From Epiperipatus broadwayi (taxonomy: Eukaryota; Onychophora; Udeonychophora; Euonychophora; Peripatidae), in the NCBI GenBank assembly GCA_028023455.1, contig JAQFVV010006635.1:124001-188000 (forward strand): a stretch of 64,000 nucleotides of DNA. Direction: 5' to 3'. The position numbers and the translations under genes are program-made. This document shows positions 11,561 to 24,253 of this stretch, piece by piece. Positions within the stretch are counted from its first letter, which is position 1, and each line of letters opens with the position of its first letter. The notes beneath the pieces are model-generated. The model was not told the DNA's origin. It ran no database searches and worked only from the letters and a program-made list of their open reading frames with translations.

Positions 11561-13264
11561 TGCAGCCATTCACACCCGATTTAAATTTAATATTTTTTAA
11601 GTTTAGTTTAACAGAAAAAAAAAAAATCATAATAAAAACTTAAAAGAACGAAAAAATAAATTAATAGAAATGATTTTTTTAAAAAAAAATACATTCAATA
11701 AAATAATTAATAAATAATTTAGTCAGATAGGAAATTCTATTTCTATTTAAATATTGAAAGGTTTAAAATTTAGAGTTCTTATTGTTTTGAAATAATGTTC
11801 ATTAAAGCTCATAAAATTCTTACGATTTAAAAAAGTTCATCCTCAACAATTCCTTGCAATTTGAGATCCAGCATTAATTCCCCTGATGTCCTGTGGTCTG
11901 CAATATAGAAAAACGATTGGTCATTCCTCTTTTTTTAAAGAAAAACTGAAGGGATTGAAGAGTGTGTCTTTTCAATCCCTTCTCCTTCAACTGTCCCTGC
12001 ACTAACACATATAGCACATCTCTGCTTTCACATCTCTATCTTTCCTTGTTATTTTCAAACTTTTCCTTTTATTGTAAACTTTCAGATCCAGTGGACATTA
12101 CATCATGACGATGATGATCTTTTCATTGAGGTCCGTTTCCTGAGGGATTTCTTTTATTGGCTATTAGTTTCTATTGTTTTTTCTCTCCTATCTGACCTTT
12201 ACTTATACATTTTGACATGCCCAAGAACTATAATCATTTCCATTTTACAATAGCATTAATTAATTTATTGTACATTCTTTTTATCATTAAATCTTTCAAG
12301 TTTTTTTTTCTTAATATTTAGTTTTAAAACTTTTTCTTTTTTTAATAAAGTTTTTTTTTAATAATTTTTCATCTGTGCGATTTTATATATATATATAAAG
12401 TTTAGATGACTTTTTATTTCCTATTTTTAAAAAACAAATTTTTATTTGTGAACTTTATTTTTAATTTTACTTATTATAATAATGTAATGGCATATATATA
12501 TAAAATGAGACTCTTCAAACCTTGGGAATCCTCTATCCAACAAAATCCTGCTTGTCATAGTTATAGTACTATATTCTCCATTTTAATTTACTAATAACTT
12601 TTTATATTGTTCTGTCAGTTATCATTATTATAAAATGATATTATTGTTTTATTTCCATCCACCTAATATTTTCTATTATTATTTCTGGCTTAACATCATT
12701 TGCAAATATGTATTATTAATCAGTACACATTAAAATATATAAAAACATGGTATTTATTATTTCAAAATAAAATCAATATAATTTTTTTTAGTTACTGCAA
12801 CATATGTTTTCTTGAACATATTATGTGTTGTCTATATACTGTAAGACTGAAGTTTACTATGTACTTACATAATTTTTCACCATCATTCTCACAATGATAT
12901 TATTGTTTTTTGTTTGTATTCTTAAGATTTTTGACATTAAATTTATCGTAATGTGGCATAGCTAGAATTTTTGAGTACTCTCACAAAATTTTGAAAAGGG
13001 CTCTTTTTAATATATCTTAACATTTTTTGCATACTTATCTATATAAATAAAATGATCCTTAATAGAGGTTCAAGTGCATTGTCTTAATTCACTTCAAGAT
13101 AGTTTTGCCACTGCAACACTCATATACAATGCAGTACATATCTTTTAAAATTGAATTTTTGATTGCTACACCTTTGTCAGAGGTAATGAATGATAAGCTC
13201 ATCTTATTTTTTTTTGTTTTTATTAAATTTATCACTTCATTAGTGGATTTTATTTTTCAGTCAA
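11561..13264. other. AT-rich non-coding stretch with a possible RTE tail
   Basis: Mostly AT-rich sequence without features. Near 12075-12115, AACTTTCAGATCCAGTGGAC followed by GACGATGATGAT resembles the plus-strand 3' terminus of an RTE LINE (compare the complement of 2848-2895). The match is only about 45 bp, so it is weak. Confidence 0.35.
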
Positions 13265-13370
13265 TTTAATTAATTTTTTTTATGTGTCATAGCATTGGCC
13301 AGGAAGTGAACCCACTATCCTGGGACAAGTGCTTGTAAGGTGACTGTGCTGACCTCTCAACCACCAATGC
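13265..13370 (-). repeat. tRNA-Gly-derived SINE, second copy, minus strand
   Basis: On the minus strand the tRNA-like head (13292-13370) starts GCATTGGTGG and ends CCAATGC, which pair as an acceptor stem. It contains an A-box-like GGTTGAGAGGTCAGC, the block CACCTTACAAGCAC at the anticodon position, and the B box GGGTTCACTTCC. The tail junction ATGACACATAAAAAAA corresponds to that of the copy at 8069-8171. Extra bases in the variable region (ACTTGTCCCAGGATAG) set it apart from a true tRNA. It is more diverged than the 8-kb copy. Confidence 0.7.
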
Positions 13371-13677
13371 TTGTATAATAAACATTTTACAACAATATCT
13401 TGTTTTTCTAGTTTGTATTTTTACAATTAGCATGTTGGAAGTAAAACATAATCCACTAATAAACTGCATTTAAATATTGCTAAATTAAATTTATATTCTT
13501 GAGAGCAAACAAGTGAATAAAATCTCTTGTAAAAAAGCTTAGAATGATCAGAACTATAAATAGGTCTAGATCTTAGTAGTTTAAAGATAAAATTCATATC
13601 ATAACAGTAATTGATATACTATTTAATAAAAAGCAATATACATGAATTTTATTTATTAAGAAAGGTGAGATTAGTGT

Positions 13678-13694
13678 GTAATATATATATTATA

Positions 13695-13729
<35 letters not shown>

Positions 13730-13756
13730 CATATATATATATATATATATATATAG
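13678..13756. repeat. (AT)n microsatellite
   Basis: Interrupted dinucleotide array with TAC and TCA interruptions. Confidence 0.95.
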
Positions 13757-13794
13757 TGATTCAAGATGTTAATCATTTAAATATGTTTAGCACA

Positions 13795-13965
13795 ACTTGC
13801 TTTTTCTCACCAGTAATGCCATCTAGTATATGTTATATTAAAAAAATAAGTTCTCAATAATAACACTTAGTAAATCTCTACCCAGTATTATTATTTTTTT
13901 TTCAAAGTAATTCCTAGCTTATGGCTTTGAGTAGCTTTGGATCTGATATTTTTACATGCTATACT
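13795..13965. repeat. Family A palindromic element, decayed half copy
   Basis: Shares in order CAGTAATGCCATCTAGT, CTACCCAGTAT, TTCCTAGCTTATGGCTTTG and GAGTAGCTTTGGATCTGA with the left arm of family A (compare 28900-29040 and 36940-37080). The second arm is not recognisable. Confidence 0.5.
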
Positions 13966-14142
13966 TTATCTCTCCAAAAGCAGGTGAAGATAACTGTGTA
14001 ATTGATTATTAAAACTCTTTGACTTCCTGTATGCCCATCGCACTCTGCACTGGAAGTTTACATTTTAAACTGAGCTGGCACAGAATCTGTGCATCTGAAA
14101 CTTATGGTTCTCACATCATTTGATCTACCATTTTGTTACATT

Positions 14143-14520
14143 TAAAATGATGTATAATTTTTTTTCTACAATGAAATTTAGATTTTAAATTTTTTTTTTT
14201 TTTTAGATGCAAGTTTTAATTTTTTTCTCTCTTTTTTAAATTTAGTATTTGTAAAATGTTTTTACCATTGTAATGGACTCTCTCGCCACTTGCTTAGATT
14301 ATTCAATTGCCAATGTATGCCTTCATGAACCTTCCCTTTGTTCAAAAAGTTGTATATATTTTTTTCTACAATGAAATTTAAATTTTTTTATGATTTTCTT
14401 TTAAATGCAATTTTTAATTTCTTTTTCTTCTCTTTTTTTAGATTTAGAATTCATAGAAATATATGGACTCTCACAGATTGCTTCAATTGCTTACTCCAAT
14501 TGCCATGTATGTATTCTAAG
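14143..14520. repeat. Diverged tandem duplication, unit about 190 bp
   Basis: Two successive units each contain TTTTTCTACAATGAAATTTA, then a T-rich segment, then ATGGACTCTC and CAATTGCCAATGT or CAATTGCCATGT. The units differ by many substitutions and indels, so the duplication is old. Confidence 0.7.
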
Positions 14521-14799
14521 TCTTATTCTTTATAGAAGCTAATTTTAGTGACAATTTAAGTAATAATTCATACCTAAATACTGCATTGACCAAAACAAAG
14601 TTAGTGAAGTCATTTTATTTCCAGGACAAGCATAAGAATTGCATATAGATTTTTTTTATGATCAGAGTTTGAACTTGGAATCAACATTGAGATCGTGCTG
14701 GCCCGGAATTCAGCGAGTAGTGTTTTTATTACTTATTTTTTATATTTTTATAAAATGAAATATGTATAGAAAAGCAATAAATATACTGTAGAATTTTAG

Positions 14800-14890
14800 G
14801 CAATTTACATTTTAGTGATAATAAAAACATGCACCCTCAGCTATTCACTATCATATATCATCTCCCACACATTTATGTAATCAGTGCTCA
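14800..14890. repeat. Family B fragment
   Basis: TATATCATCTCCCACACATT followed by ATGTAATCAGTGCTCA resembles the interior of the family B copy at 39700-39745 (ATTATCATCTCTCACACATA, then ATCAATGCTCA). No termini were seen. Confidence 0.4.
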
Positions 14891-14983
14891 TAATAAATGT
14901 GTTTATTTTGATGTTTATTGATTTAGTTACAGTTTTTATTCATTTTTTTTTAGAAAACTTTTTGTCTGATTTTTTTTTTTTTA

Positions 14984-15275
14984 GCACACTTTTTACTTGA
15001 AAAGAATACATATTTTAGGTCACACCCCATTTTTCAATAATATAATAATTAATATATATAATAGTACATTACAATTTACTAAAGTTCTCTTTGCATATTA
15101 TTTCATAAGCTGTTTTTACAGTTTGATATTTATTTGAGTACACTTTTTACTTGAAAAGAATACATATTTTAGGTCACACCCCATTTTTCAATAATTAATA
15201 TATAATAATATTATAATATAATAATACATTACAATTTACTAAAGTTCTCTTTGCATAATATCTTGTAAACTATTC
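14984..15275. repeat. Two-copy tandem duplication, period 154 bp
   Basis: Units start at 14984 and 15138, each beginning with an ACACTTTTTACTTGAAAAG block and including GGTCACACCCCATTTTTCAA and TACAATTTACTAAAGTTCTC. Identity is high, apart from indels in an AT-rich inner part. Confidence 0.9.
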
Positions 15276-15297
15276 CTGTTATTTTTCCCCACTAAAA

Positions 15298-15376
15298 ACC
15301 AAACATATATAGCAGATACTCTGCATGGAAGGACAACCAAACATTTCTAGCAGATACGCTGATGTGGAAGGACAGG
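15298..15376. repeat. Two-copy 38-bp tandem repeat
   Basis: Two units begin at 15298 and 15336, each with ACCAAACAT, AGCAGATAC and TGGAAGGACA. It lies directly after the 154-bp duplication. Confidence 0.75.
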
Positions 15377-17611
15377 ATCTGGGTCAACTATAAAAATGAA
15401 AGTTACCAATCACATTGTTTTTGTAATTTTTACACTGAAAAATTACCTCAGGTAAGATATATTATATATCATTTTGAGCATTTTGTGACAAATGTGATAA
15501 CGCTGTTTATGAAAGTCATTTTAACATTTAACTTTCAAAATTTAGAATTTGTGAACCAATGTAAAAATAAACATTTTTAAAAGTATTAAAAATATTTTTT
15601 TCTTAATTTTTTTCAGACAATGATTACTTTATCAGTTTTATTACATTCTTTCATATGTGCTCTTTCTAACAATGTACATATTTTTATATTTATTGCATAT
15701 AAACAGAAGATATGTTATAAATTATATTTGTTATAATTTTTATTTTAAATTCAAGATGGCAGTCAACCAAAATGATAATAATTGAATATTGTTCATGATA
15801 ATTTGCTATTGGTTGTACTCTCTTAGCACAATTTATTTTAGTATTTCAATATATAGAGCTATACCATAAACTTTGTGTCGTATATCTATATATATATTAA
15901 GTGTAATAATGCTCAAGGGAATTGTCTAAGTGTTGATTGGTTTCTAATAATATAAATATATTGTGATCTTATATGCAATAACCTATGTATGTAATTTATG
16001 TGCAATAAGTAAAGTAAGGAAAGATCTTAATCTAACCAAATATATTACAAAACAAAAAATATATTATTGTATAGAAGAATGCGAAAGAGAGAGATTTCTG
16101 GCTCTTAAACATCTCTTAAAAGCAAAGATGTGAGTAACACGGATCGATTTAGTTGTATTTAAATGAAAGGATAAAAGTAAGTAACTATCTTAAAGTCTCT
16201 CACTCATCTCTTCTAAAACACGCTAATTCATATGAAATAATAATATCAACGTAATGAAATATTTTATATATATAGCAAATAATTTATTACTATTAAAAGA
16301 ATGAAATATTCAATTTTAAGAAATAATTAATTATAATTTTCTGAGTTATTGATAAAATAAGTAAAATAATTTTAAAATATATTCAGATTAAAGCATTTTG
16401 CTTTAATTTAATGCTTCATAAAAATTGTAAATAATGTAAGAAAGGATATGTAATTTTAACAGATATTTAATTAACGTTCATAATGAAAAAAAACACGCAA
16501 CAATTGTATTTTTTACCCGAGTTATTAAAAAAAAAAGATTAACCAGTAAAATAAATAATTTTAAAAATAGAGCCAGATTAAACCATTTTGCTTTAATTCT
16601 TTGGTTTTTTTTTGGTTTTTTTTTTTAAAGAAAGGAAATAAAAAATATAAAGCGTGTATAGAAATAGCATATACTAATTAAGTTAATGGGCAAAACAAAA
16701 TAAATACTATTGTATTCCAGGAGAGCAAAATAAACAAGATAAACAAGAATAAAAATATATCTGAAATCATAGGAATAACTAAGAAGTTTGGAGGTGTGTT
16801 TTTGATTTGAATTGATGATAAGCTTTATAAAGATATTAAAATAAGAATTATCAGGGAAAAGGGATCTTTGTGAAGAAACGGACTAATAATCAATAAACAA
16901 GTAGAATCAAAAAGAAAAAAAAGATGTACTACTCCATTGACCACATAAGCATAATAAGGCTAGGTTTAAACTTGCATTAATCATGTCTTATACTATTGAC
17001 AGTCATTCATGCTCAGAATGAGGGATTATATCATATCTGTATATTGCCATGGTTCATTCAAGCATATGAGCAAACAATATCTATGATATAAAAAATGGTA
17101 GGAGATGTCTAAAAAGTAGAGAAATGATATTTCCTTTCAAAATGACAGGCTGATCCAAGTCAAAAAATAGTTGAACTAATAAATAAAATAAGCAGTAAAT
17201 GAAAATTTAGAAGCCAAGCTCTCAAACTAAAAAAATATTTGCAGTAAGTAGGAAAAATATCAAAGAAGATAACTTTTCAAGCAAAAGAAAAAGAAACAAA
17301 GTGAGCAAATGCAGAAATAATCAAAAAAGAATACTCAATGTACATTTATTAATGAAGGTATTCAATATCTGATTTATAATTGGAAACTTTTGTTTAATTA
17401 TAGATATAGGTGATTTGAACTCAAACTTGTATGTATAACCATTCATAATGGGTTATTCAAGTTCTTACATTATTTATTACTTTCAATCTTAAAAACCTTA
17501 TATTTTTCTCATTCTTCCATTCAAATTAGTATGTGCATGCATGAATAAAAAATACAAGTTGTATGGAATGATAATGTGATTAAAATAGTGATATAAAAAA
17601 TAACATTTGAC
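15377..17611. other. AT-rich non-coding stretch with one diverged duplication
   Basis: No gene recognised. Around 16320-16600 there is an old tandem duplication about 190 bp apart, seen as CAGATTAAAGCATTTTGCTT near 16385 and CAGATTAAACCATTTTGCTT near 16573, each preceded by a GAGTTATT and AAAATAATTTTAAAA context. Confidence 0.5.
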
Positions 17612-17618
17612 TTTGAAA

Positions 17619-17660
<42 letters not shown>

Positions 17661-17691
17661 TTTCAAATATATATATATATATATATATATA
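17612..17691. repeat. (AT)n array closed by an inverted GAAATAATTAT
   Basis: TTTGAAATAATTATATATA at the left and its complement ending ATAATTATTTCAAA at 17667 make the first array a perfect palindrome about 56 bp long. A second (AT)n run follows to 17691. Confidence 0.85.
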
Positions 17692-17892
17692 GTGCAATAA
17701 CTAGGCATTATTTCACTAAGTAGAATTTCATGTTTAAATTGAGTCAAATCCAGGAAATTACAAAATAAAATTAAGTTAGAAAGAACGGGGGGTATAGGGC
17801 CATTTGTCTCATGTTCTATTTCTTAATTATAAATTCATATTGATGCTTACCCTGTACCCTTATCTAATCTCTGTTGAAAGGGGGGCAGTGTA

Positions 17893-17930
17893 ACATATAT
17901 GTGAGTATTGTCACTTGCTCACATATATGT
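17893..17930. other. Perfect 13-bp hairpin
   Basis: ACATATATGTGAG and its exact complement CTCACATATATGT are separated by a 12-base loop. The surrounding sequence (17780-17990) is locally richer in G. It may be the core of an unrecognised foldback element; no function is claimed. Confidence 0.7.
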
Positions 17931-18231
17931 CCATAAAATGTTGGAGGAATCTTTCTTGGTGCTAGACAAAAGATTTCTGCACAAAAGAAAAATTGTAGAA
18001 AAAGGTACTGTAGATAGTATTTACTAGTTTAGTCATTTACTGTTTGATATAAATCGTATTTGTCTTCCAACAAAGAATACCCATTTTTAACCATTATTTA
18101 AGAGATAGCTAAGTTGATTGTAATTTTTTTATCGAACAAAATCCTAAATTTTAAGAATATTTAGCTACTAAAGAAATGTTGAACTTCAAGTTAGAATCAT
18201 AAGTTAAAAATTCACTGACTGGTAGCATCAT

Positions 18232-18618
<387 letters not shown>

Positions 18619-19506
18619 TCTTTTATTTAAGTGCTAAATAACAGCATAAAGCCAATTGCAATTTGCACATTACAATAAAAAGGAAGATAATACATATGAC
18701 ATAAAATGAAAATATAAATGTTTACATAATAAAACAATATTTAAAATTAAAAATATCACAAAAATTAATGTTACTCCCAATCTGATTATATAGAGAGTAA
18801 CCTTAAATATTTGACAAAGTAATTGTTGTTTCCTTAACAAATGTCTTTAGATCTACTAAAAATATATCAATATCATTAAAATAGATATTATAAAAATTTG
18901 GTAATCTGTATAATGCTGCTAAATATAAAGTTTCACATTTATATTTATCGATACTAAATAAATCCTTATTCCTTGTATATACATGAGGAACTCTTATTAA
19001 TATCTTTGAAATACAATTATGTAAGTAATTTTTTCCATGAATGATTAAATAAAAAAATTTCATATCACGAACCACTCTTCTATGAAACAAATTTATATAA
19101 ACATCTTTTGCATTAATTATATTACTGAATTTATTGTATATTGATTGCAATCTATCTATATGAGATAACTTATTCGAGTTCCATATTATTGAGCCATATT
19201 CCATTATAGGAAGTACAAGTGTTTTAAACAAATGTATTTTAATAAAAATATTAAAATAACATCCATTATGAAGAATAAGACCCATTATTTTATTGGCATT
19301 ACATAAAATATTATCTACATGAGTTGTAAAAGATCCATTTTGATCAAACCATATTCCAAGATCTTTATAATACTTTTTATATTCAATAGCTTTATTATTT
19401 ATATAATATGACTCCATATAGTATTGAACTTTCCTTGTATATGTAACAGCACAACATTTGTCTATATTTATATGCATGTTATTCTTTAAACTCCATTCAG
19501 AAAAGC
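18619..19506 (-). pseudogene. Jockey/CR1-type LINE, 5'-truncated, inserted within (TAA)n
   Basis: The minus-strand frame 18803-19477 (224 codons, open) is the C-terminal half of a non-LTR reverse transcriptase. It begins after the catalytic motifs with NIDKCCAVTYTRK, then carries YKDLGIWFDQNGSFTTHVDN, LFKTLVLPIMEYGSIIWN and HIDRLQSIYNKF. These are the characteristic post-catalytic blocks of the Jockey/CR1 group. The catalytic YADD-type motif and the endonuclease lie upstream and are missing, so the copy is 5'-truncated. About 180 bp of 3' untranslated sequence follows. Both edges abut TAA repeats, so the insertion target was probably a TAA array, or its tail merges with one. The open frame suggests a comparatively recent insertion. 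The first methionine lies inside the truncated domain and is not a real start. Confidence 0.85.
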
Positions 19507-19556
<50 letters not shown>

Positions 19557-19641
19557 GTAATAATAGTAATAATAATAATAATAATAACAATAATAATAAT
19601 AATAATAATAATAATAGTAATAATAATAATAATAATAATAT
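19507..19641. repeat. Imperfect (TAA)n microsatellite
   Basis: AAT repeats with AGT and AAC interruptions on the 5' side of the truncated LINE. The long isoleucine or leucine runs predicted here are translation artefacts of the array. Confidence 0.95.
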
Positions 19642-20177
19642 AAAAAAGTCATTAGTCCTAATAAAGAATATAATGATAAAACCCAAAATCTTTGAATATT
19701 TATGATCTATCGATTCTGATATAGTAAAACAAAAACACAGACAATAATAAACTATGATCAATAATTACTGCTACATCTTATTTAGTAGCGAAACATTCTT
19801 CATCAACTAATCTTTATAGAAAAAACTCATATCTAGATACACACATGTGTATGTAAATAAGCTTTTATATACATAAAAGAATTACACATAAATGAATTAA
19901 TATGAATATGTGTATATATATCTATCCATATATATTTGCATATGTATATACATAAAAGTTGCATATATAACGTATAACATACATATATGTTTGCACATAT
20001 ATAGATACCCACATGCATTCTCGATTAGGTATATTTACAGTATACAAGTATTTTTAACTAAAAATTGAAAATACAGTACATTAATTTATAACAACTATGT
20101 TTTTACACAAAAACTTACAGTAATTACATTATATTTAAATAAAAGATATGGAGTACATTTAAATTAGAGAGCCCTCA
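19642..20177. other. Low-complexity TA/TACA-rich segment
   Basis: From about 19820 to 20010 the DNA consists of cryptic ATACACAT/ATATGTAT repeats. No gene or element ends. Confidence 0.6.
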
Positions 20178-20980
20178 ATGACCACTATTTATTATGCTTT
20201 ATCTGATCTGTTAAAACAATAGCAATTTCTTTCCATACAGTTGTGCCGTCCAGTGCAAGCCATAGTAATTAATGGATGCCAGAAGGTTTCTGCAACAAAA
20301 TTTCTATCTAGTGCCTACTCATCCAGTATCTACAGACCAATTTCTGGCTTGTGGCTTTCATCAATAAGAAGCCTTGGATCTGAGAGCACAAACCTAGATT
20401 TTTGGGTATAATACACCCCTCCAGAAGTTTATTTTTTATTTTTTTAGTTAACTTTAAAGCCATGAGTAATATTGTCAATCCTAGCTAATTCACTTGTAAT
20501 GTCATACATATCTGAACCCAGTTCATTACCTATACATTTTGGTGCTTTGGATATTTTTTAATAACCATAATCACCAATACTCTTTGGCCATGATTGCTAT
20601 TTATCCACTAAAACATGACCACTATTTATTATGCTTACACAATCTGTTAAAACAATAGCATTTTTCTCCAAACAATAGTGCCACCTAATGCACGTGAGTA
20701 AGCTTGGATTGAAAACATTATTGGGTTTTCAGATTGAGAACATAGCTTTTTAGTTAACTAAAAAGGTAACAGATGACTTTTGGAGAGTTGTATTACATCT
20801 AAAGATTTAAGTGCAGTGCTCTTCAGATTCAGACCACTCACTAATGTGAGCCATAAGCTAGAAACTAGTCTGGGGATATTGAATGACTATGCTCTAGATA
20901 GGAATTTTAATACACAAACCTCCTAGTAGCCAGTGATTACCATGGCTTCCGCTGGGAGACACTACTATATAGAGAGTTGC
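20178..20980. mobile_element. Family A palindromic element, long copy with internal duplication
   Basis: The left arm has CATACAGTTGTGCCGTCCAG, TCTAGTGCCTACTCATCCAG, GCTTGTGGCTTTCATCA and GAGCCTTGGATCTGAGAGCA. The right arm holds the complements, such as GAAACTAGTCTGGGGATATT, and ends near ACTATATAGAGAGTTGC. A second copy of the outer left terminus (ACCACTATTTATTATGCTT, first at about 20180 and again near 20616) lies inside, so one family member or an end duplication is nested within another. No coding frame. Arms are clearly diverged from each other, so the copy is old. Confidence 0.75.
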
Positions 20981-23289
20981 TAATATTTTAAAATTACAGA
21001 AAAAGAATCAATAATAATATTAATGTCAATAAAAAAAGCTATATCAAATTAAATAAAAGTGTTATTAATTAAAAAATTATATTATAGGAAAGTCTTCAAA
21101 AATTTCATGAAAATGAAATATTGTTTTGTTTATTTTTTGCCTAAAAAGTTATAAATTTAAATCTACGAAAACTAGTACAAGCCCGCACATTAACAAAGTC
21201 TATCTTTATATCATTATTATTCCAAACAGTCGAAAATCGAATAATAAATAAATAAGATATTTTCTTTCTTTTTTTATGTATAATATATAATTTCAAATTA
21301 ATTTTCTTATATTAACTCAGTTTCTTTTATTTTCTAAAATATTCTGCCTCGTCTTTATTTACATATTTCTCCTAATTAAAAATTACATAGCATAGAAATA
21401 TATGCCACATAAGTTTCTAAGTGATTAAACTTAAAATATTAATTAAAAAGTGCTTATACAGTATATAAAATAAAATTAAACCTTACCCAAAAGCCATTAA
21501 ACTTAAACAACTTTTTATCATTTTTATATATGCAGAGAGGTTATACCGAGTTGAAATTGATTGTTTGCCACTGTTTTGATTTATAACTAAAATCTTTAAT
21601 GACCTTCAAAAGTGATAAATTATATTCTATAATAGGCTTTTTCTACAAACTACTGAATACATTTTTAATAAATGTCAAAATATAAAAAGCTTTTTTTTTG
21701 CCTCATTTATTTACGTATTGCATGTAGGCTACCTGCTTTGAAAAGCAGGAGGGGAGCTACTAGGTAATTGAATACTACGCCCAACACCCAGGCAGTTAAC
21801 ATTTGATCACTTGCATTAATTTATATGGGTTGTGATGTGAAAGGATTGCATTATCATCAGATTCGCTTAACGTGTAGAAAAAAAAAGAAGGATGGGAAAA
21901 GATTTATAAAACTAAAAAAAAGTAGGCTGAAAGAGAATAAGTCATGTTTGGACGTGTGTGTGTGTATATCTACTTCCACTTTTCAATTAGTAACCTTTAT
22001 ATTCATTTTCATCCAATAAAGTGTGATGAAACACTGTTTTTTCTTCATTGAACACAGAAACCATTAAAACAATAAGCTCAGACAAACTTGCTAGCTATCA
22101 TATCTCTTCTTTCATTACTTTTAACATTTATAACTTCTAAATTTTATTTTCCATTTTACTTCCACTATATTAACTTTGTTCAAACAACCATTTTAGTTTT
22201 AAAAGTATTTTTATCATTATATAATTCACAACATAAAATCTTCCAAAAGTACTTTTTTATGTGAAGCTCATTAAAGGGTAGATGTAATTTTAAAATAATA
22301 AAGCAGAAAAAACATCAAAGTTGATCAAATGTTATCACTTGGTTATAATACTATGTTGCCTAGATGCCTCAATCCACTTTCTGCCAAAACTGGAGTTACA
22401 ATCCATGAACCTTGAACTTCAGAGATAACAGTCTATCATAGCACTAGCTATGCAGAACTATGCTAAAATATTTTTATTATGTAATTTACAAAACAATTTC
22501 CCAGGTTATTTAATTTCTAAATATATTCTTTTGGTGAACATGGTCTTCTGAAGTTTTAAGAATAAATTCCTTTTTATTTAATATTCAAATTCTTTTTATG
22601 TTTATACTCCTTATCTTTATAATTCTTTAACTTTTATTAATGCCAATATTTTTTTGTTTCTTTATGATTTATTCAATATTTAAATCATTGACTCGAATAA
22701 AATTAGATACCGTTTTCTATTGGAGAGAAAGAAGTTAATGCAATTATATAACTAATTTTCTGTATATCTGAGTCTCCCAAACAGAAAAATGGTTTGATTT
22801 TTTTTTTATTTTCAGTGCATGATAAACTTATTTTAAAATCAATTGATTTTTTGTCAAATGCCTGAACCTAAACAGAATGTTATCAATAAATTTTAAAAGG
22901 CATTATTTTAAAAGTTCATGCGTGAAAACTGTAAAGCCTTACCAAGTGTAAACATTGTTTGAAAAAAACAACAACTTAAAATCATAAACATAAGAAGCAG
23001 TACTAATATTGATTGAAACTTTAGCATCAATAGAAGAAATAAGCATGAACAGGAATAAAGATGTTTCCAAATCTTCAATAACTAATTCTATAACTGAAAA
23101 TATTTGTGATATTGATAGACTGTCAATTATCGCAATAAACTTATACTCATTCTCTTGTATAGATGTTTTAAAGACATTTTAAATCATTGCTTTTCTCATC
23201 CCCATTTTTCATTATCTTGGTAACTAATGTCAGCAAGTCTCATTCCTAAGTTAAATATTCTTTTAATTTTTCAGATTGCATATTATATC
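20981..23289. other. AT-rich non-coding stretch
   Basis: No gene recognised. Two patches stand out weakly. At 21725-21800 a locally GC-richer segment has a CCTGCTTTGAAAAGCAGG hairpin. At 22360-22460 the minus strand has TCAAGGTTCAT in a tRNA-like context, but without a convincing cloverleaf. Confidence 0.5.
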
Positions 23290-23915
23290 AAAATTATTTG
23301 AAAAAAATATTTATAATCAAATTAATTTATTTAAAAATAAATATTTTACTTTTGAAGCAGTCGAGTTTTAGGAAAAACAATCATTTTTCATTTACTGCCT
23401 TAGCTGATCTAATTGATAATATTGTAAGAGATATTAGTAAGTCACATCCTGTGGCTCATGCCTGTGTAGAATTTCAAGATACTCTCTAGATAACTCCTAT
23501 TAATTAAATAAAAATCCTTTGGTTAAAGCGATGAGCTTTAAACTTTATGAATAATTAGTTATTTTATAAATAAGAAACAGATTATGTTTATGGATAGTAT
23601 TTTGACTGATATACTTCTAACAAGACAGAATATTCCTCAGGCTTTGATTATCAGTTTTTTTTTAAATATCTGATTTATATCTTGTTCAACTTTTTTTAAA
23701 TTCATCTTTATTTAAATTTTCCCTTACGTTATTTTTCAGAGGATTTGAAAAAGTTTGAGGACGGTTTAGCAGCTTACCTCTAATGAAACTGTTTTTTTTT
23801 TTTAAAAAAAAAATAAACTATTTAAATTTGAACATAGCTAAAACTACTGTTATTGCACCTGATTCTAGAGATAAACTTGGTATAATTGAGCATATGACCT
23901 TAGACGTAAAAGCTT
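23290..23915 (+). pseudogene. Jockey/CR1-type LINE reverse-transcriptase relic
   Basis: The plus-strand frame around 23350-23490 contains SSFRKNNHFSFTALADLID followed by HACVEFQDTL. This corresponds to the FRKxxST...DLI block and the motif-A region (normally FxDFxKAFDT) of LINE reverse transcriptase; the catalytic aspartate context is degraded. About 100 bp further, with stops, ETDYVYG and NKTEYSSGFD resemble the RKQYVYI and IKTGVPQGS blocks. Near 23828, NLNIAKTTVIAPD resembles the later NxxKT block. The order and spacing fit one RT domain with multiple stops and deletions. The element lies immediately before an RTE 3' end of opposite strand. Recognition is by motif order only. Confidence 0.5.
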
Positions 23916-23989
23916 GATGTTTATAATTCATTTATTGTTCTTACTTAAAAGTCTTGTCTTAGTCTTGGATACCCAGATAAACTAAAAGT

Positions 23990-24240
23990 AATCACCATCA
24001 ACCATTATCAATCCACCTCAAAACAAATGTTCCAAGTTAAATCCATCTTCTCTGATCTCTAACCTATCTTTTCCACTCGTTCCTGCACACTTTCTTATTT
24101 CATCCATCCATGTCACATGTGGTCTTTTTCTGAGTCTTTTACAATCTCTTGGAATCCAATTTGTTGTCCATCTATTATCATCTCTTCTAATAATATGTCC
24201 AGCTCAACTCCACTTCAGTATTTTAATTCTTTCAACGATA
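23990..24240 (-). pseudogene. RTE LINE 3' end, diverged
   Basis: Near-parallel to 2860-3120. Shared stretches (plus-strand spelling) include AAATCCATCTTCTC, TTTCTTATTTCATCCATCCA, TCACATGTGGTC, CTTTTACAATCTCTTGGAAT and TCTATTATCATCTCTTCTA. It encodes the same post-RT tail on the minus strand, with stops, and breaks off at about 24240, where a block of opposite orientation begins. Confidence 0.8.
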
Positions 24241-24253
24241 TCAGTTTTGTTTG

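Noticed and set aside
19458-19761. Open frames of almost pure isoleucine (plus) and leucine (minus)
   Set aside because: They are translations of the interrupted (TAA)n array.
22360-22460. Minus-strand TCAAGGTTCAT in a tRNA-like setting
   Set aside because: The stems do not pair and there is no SINE tail or second copy.
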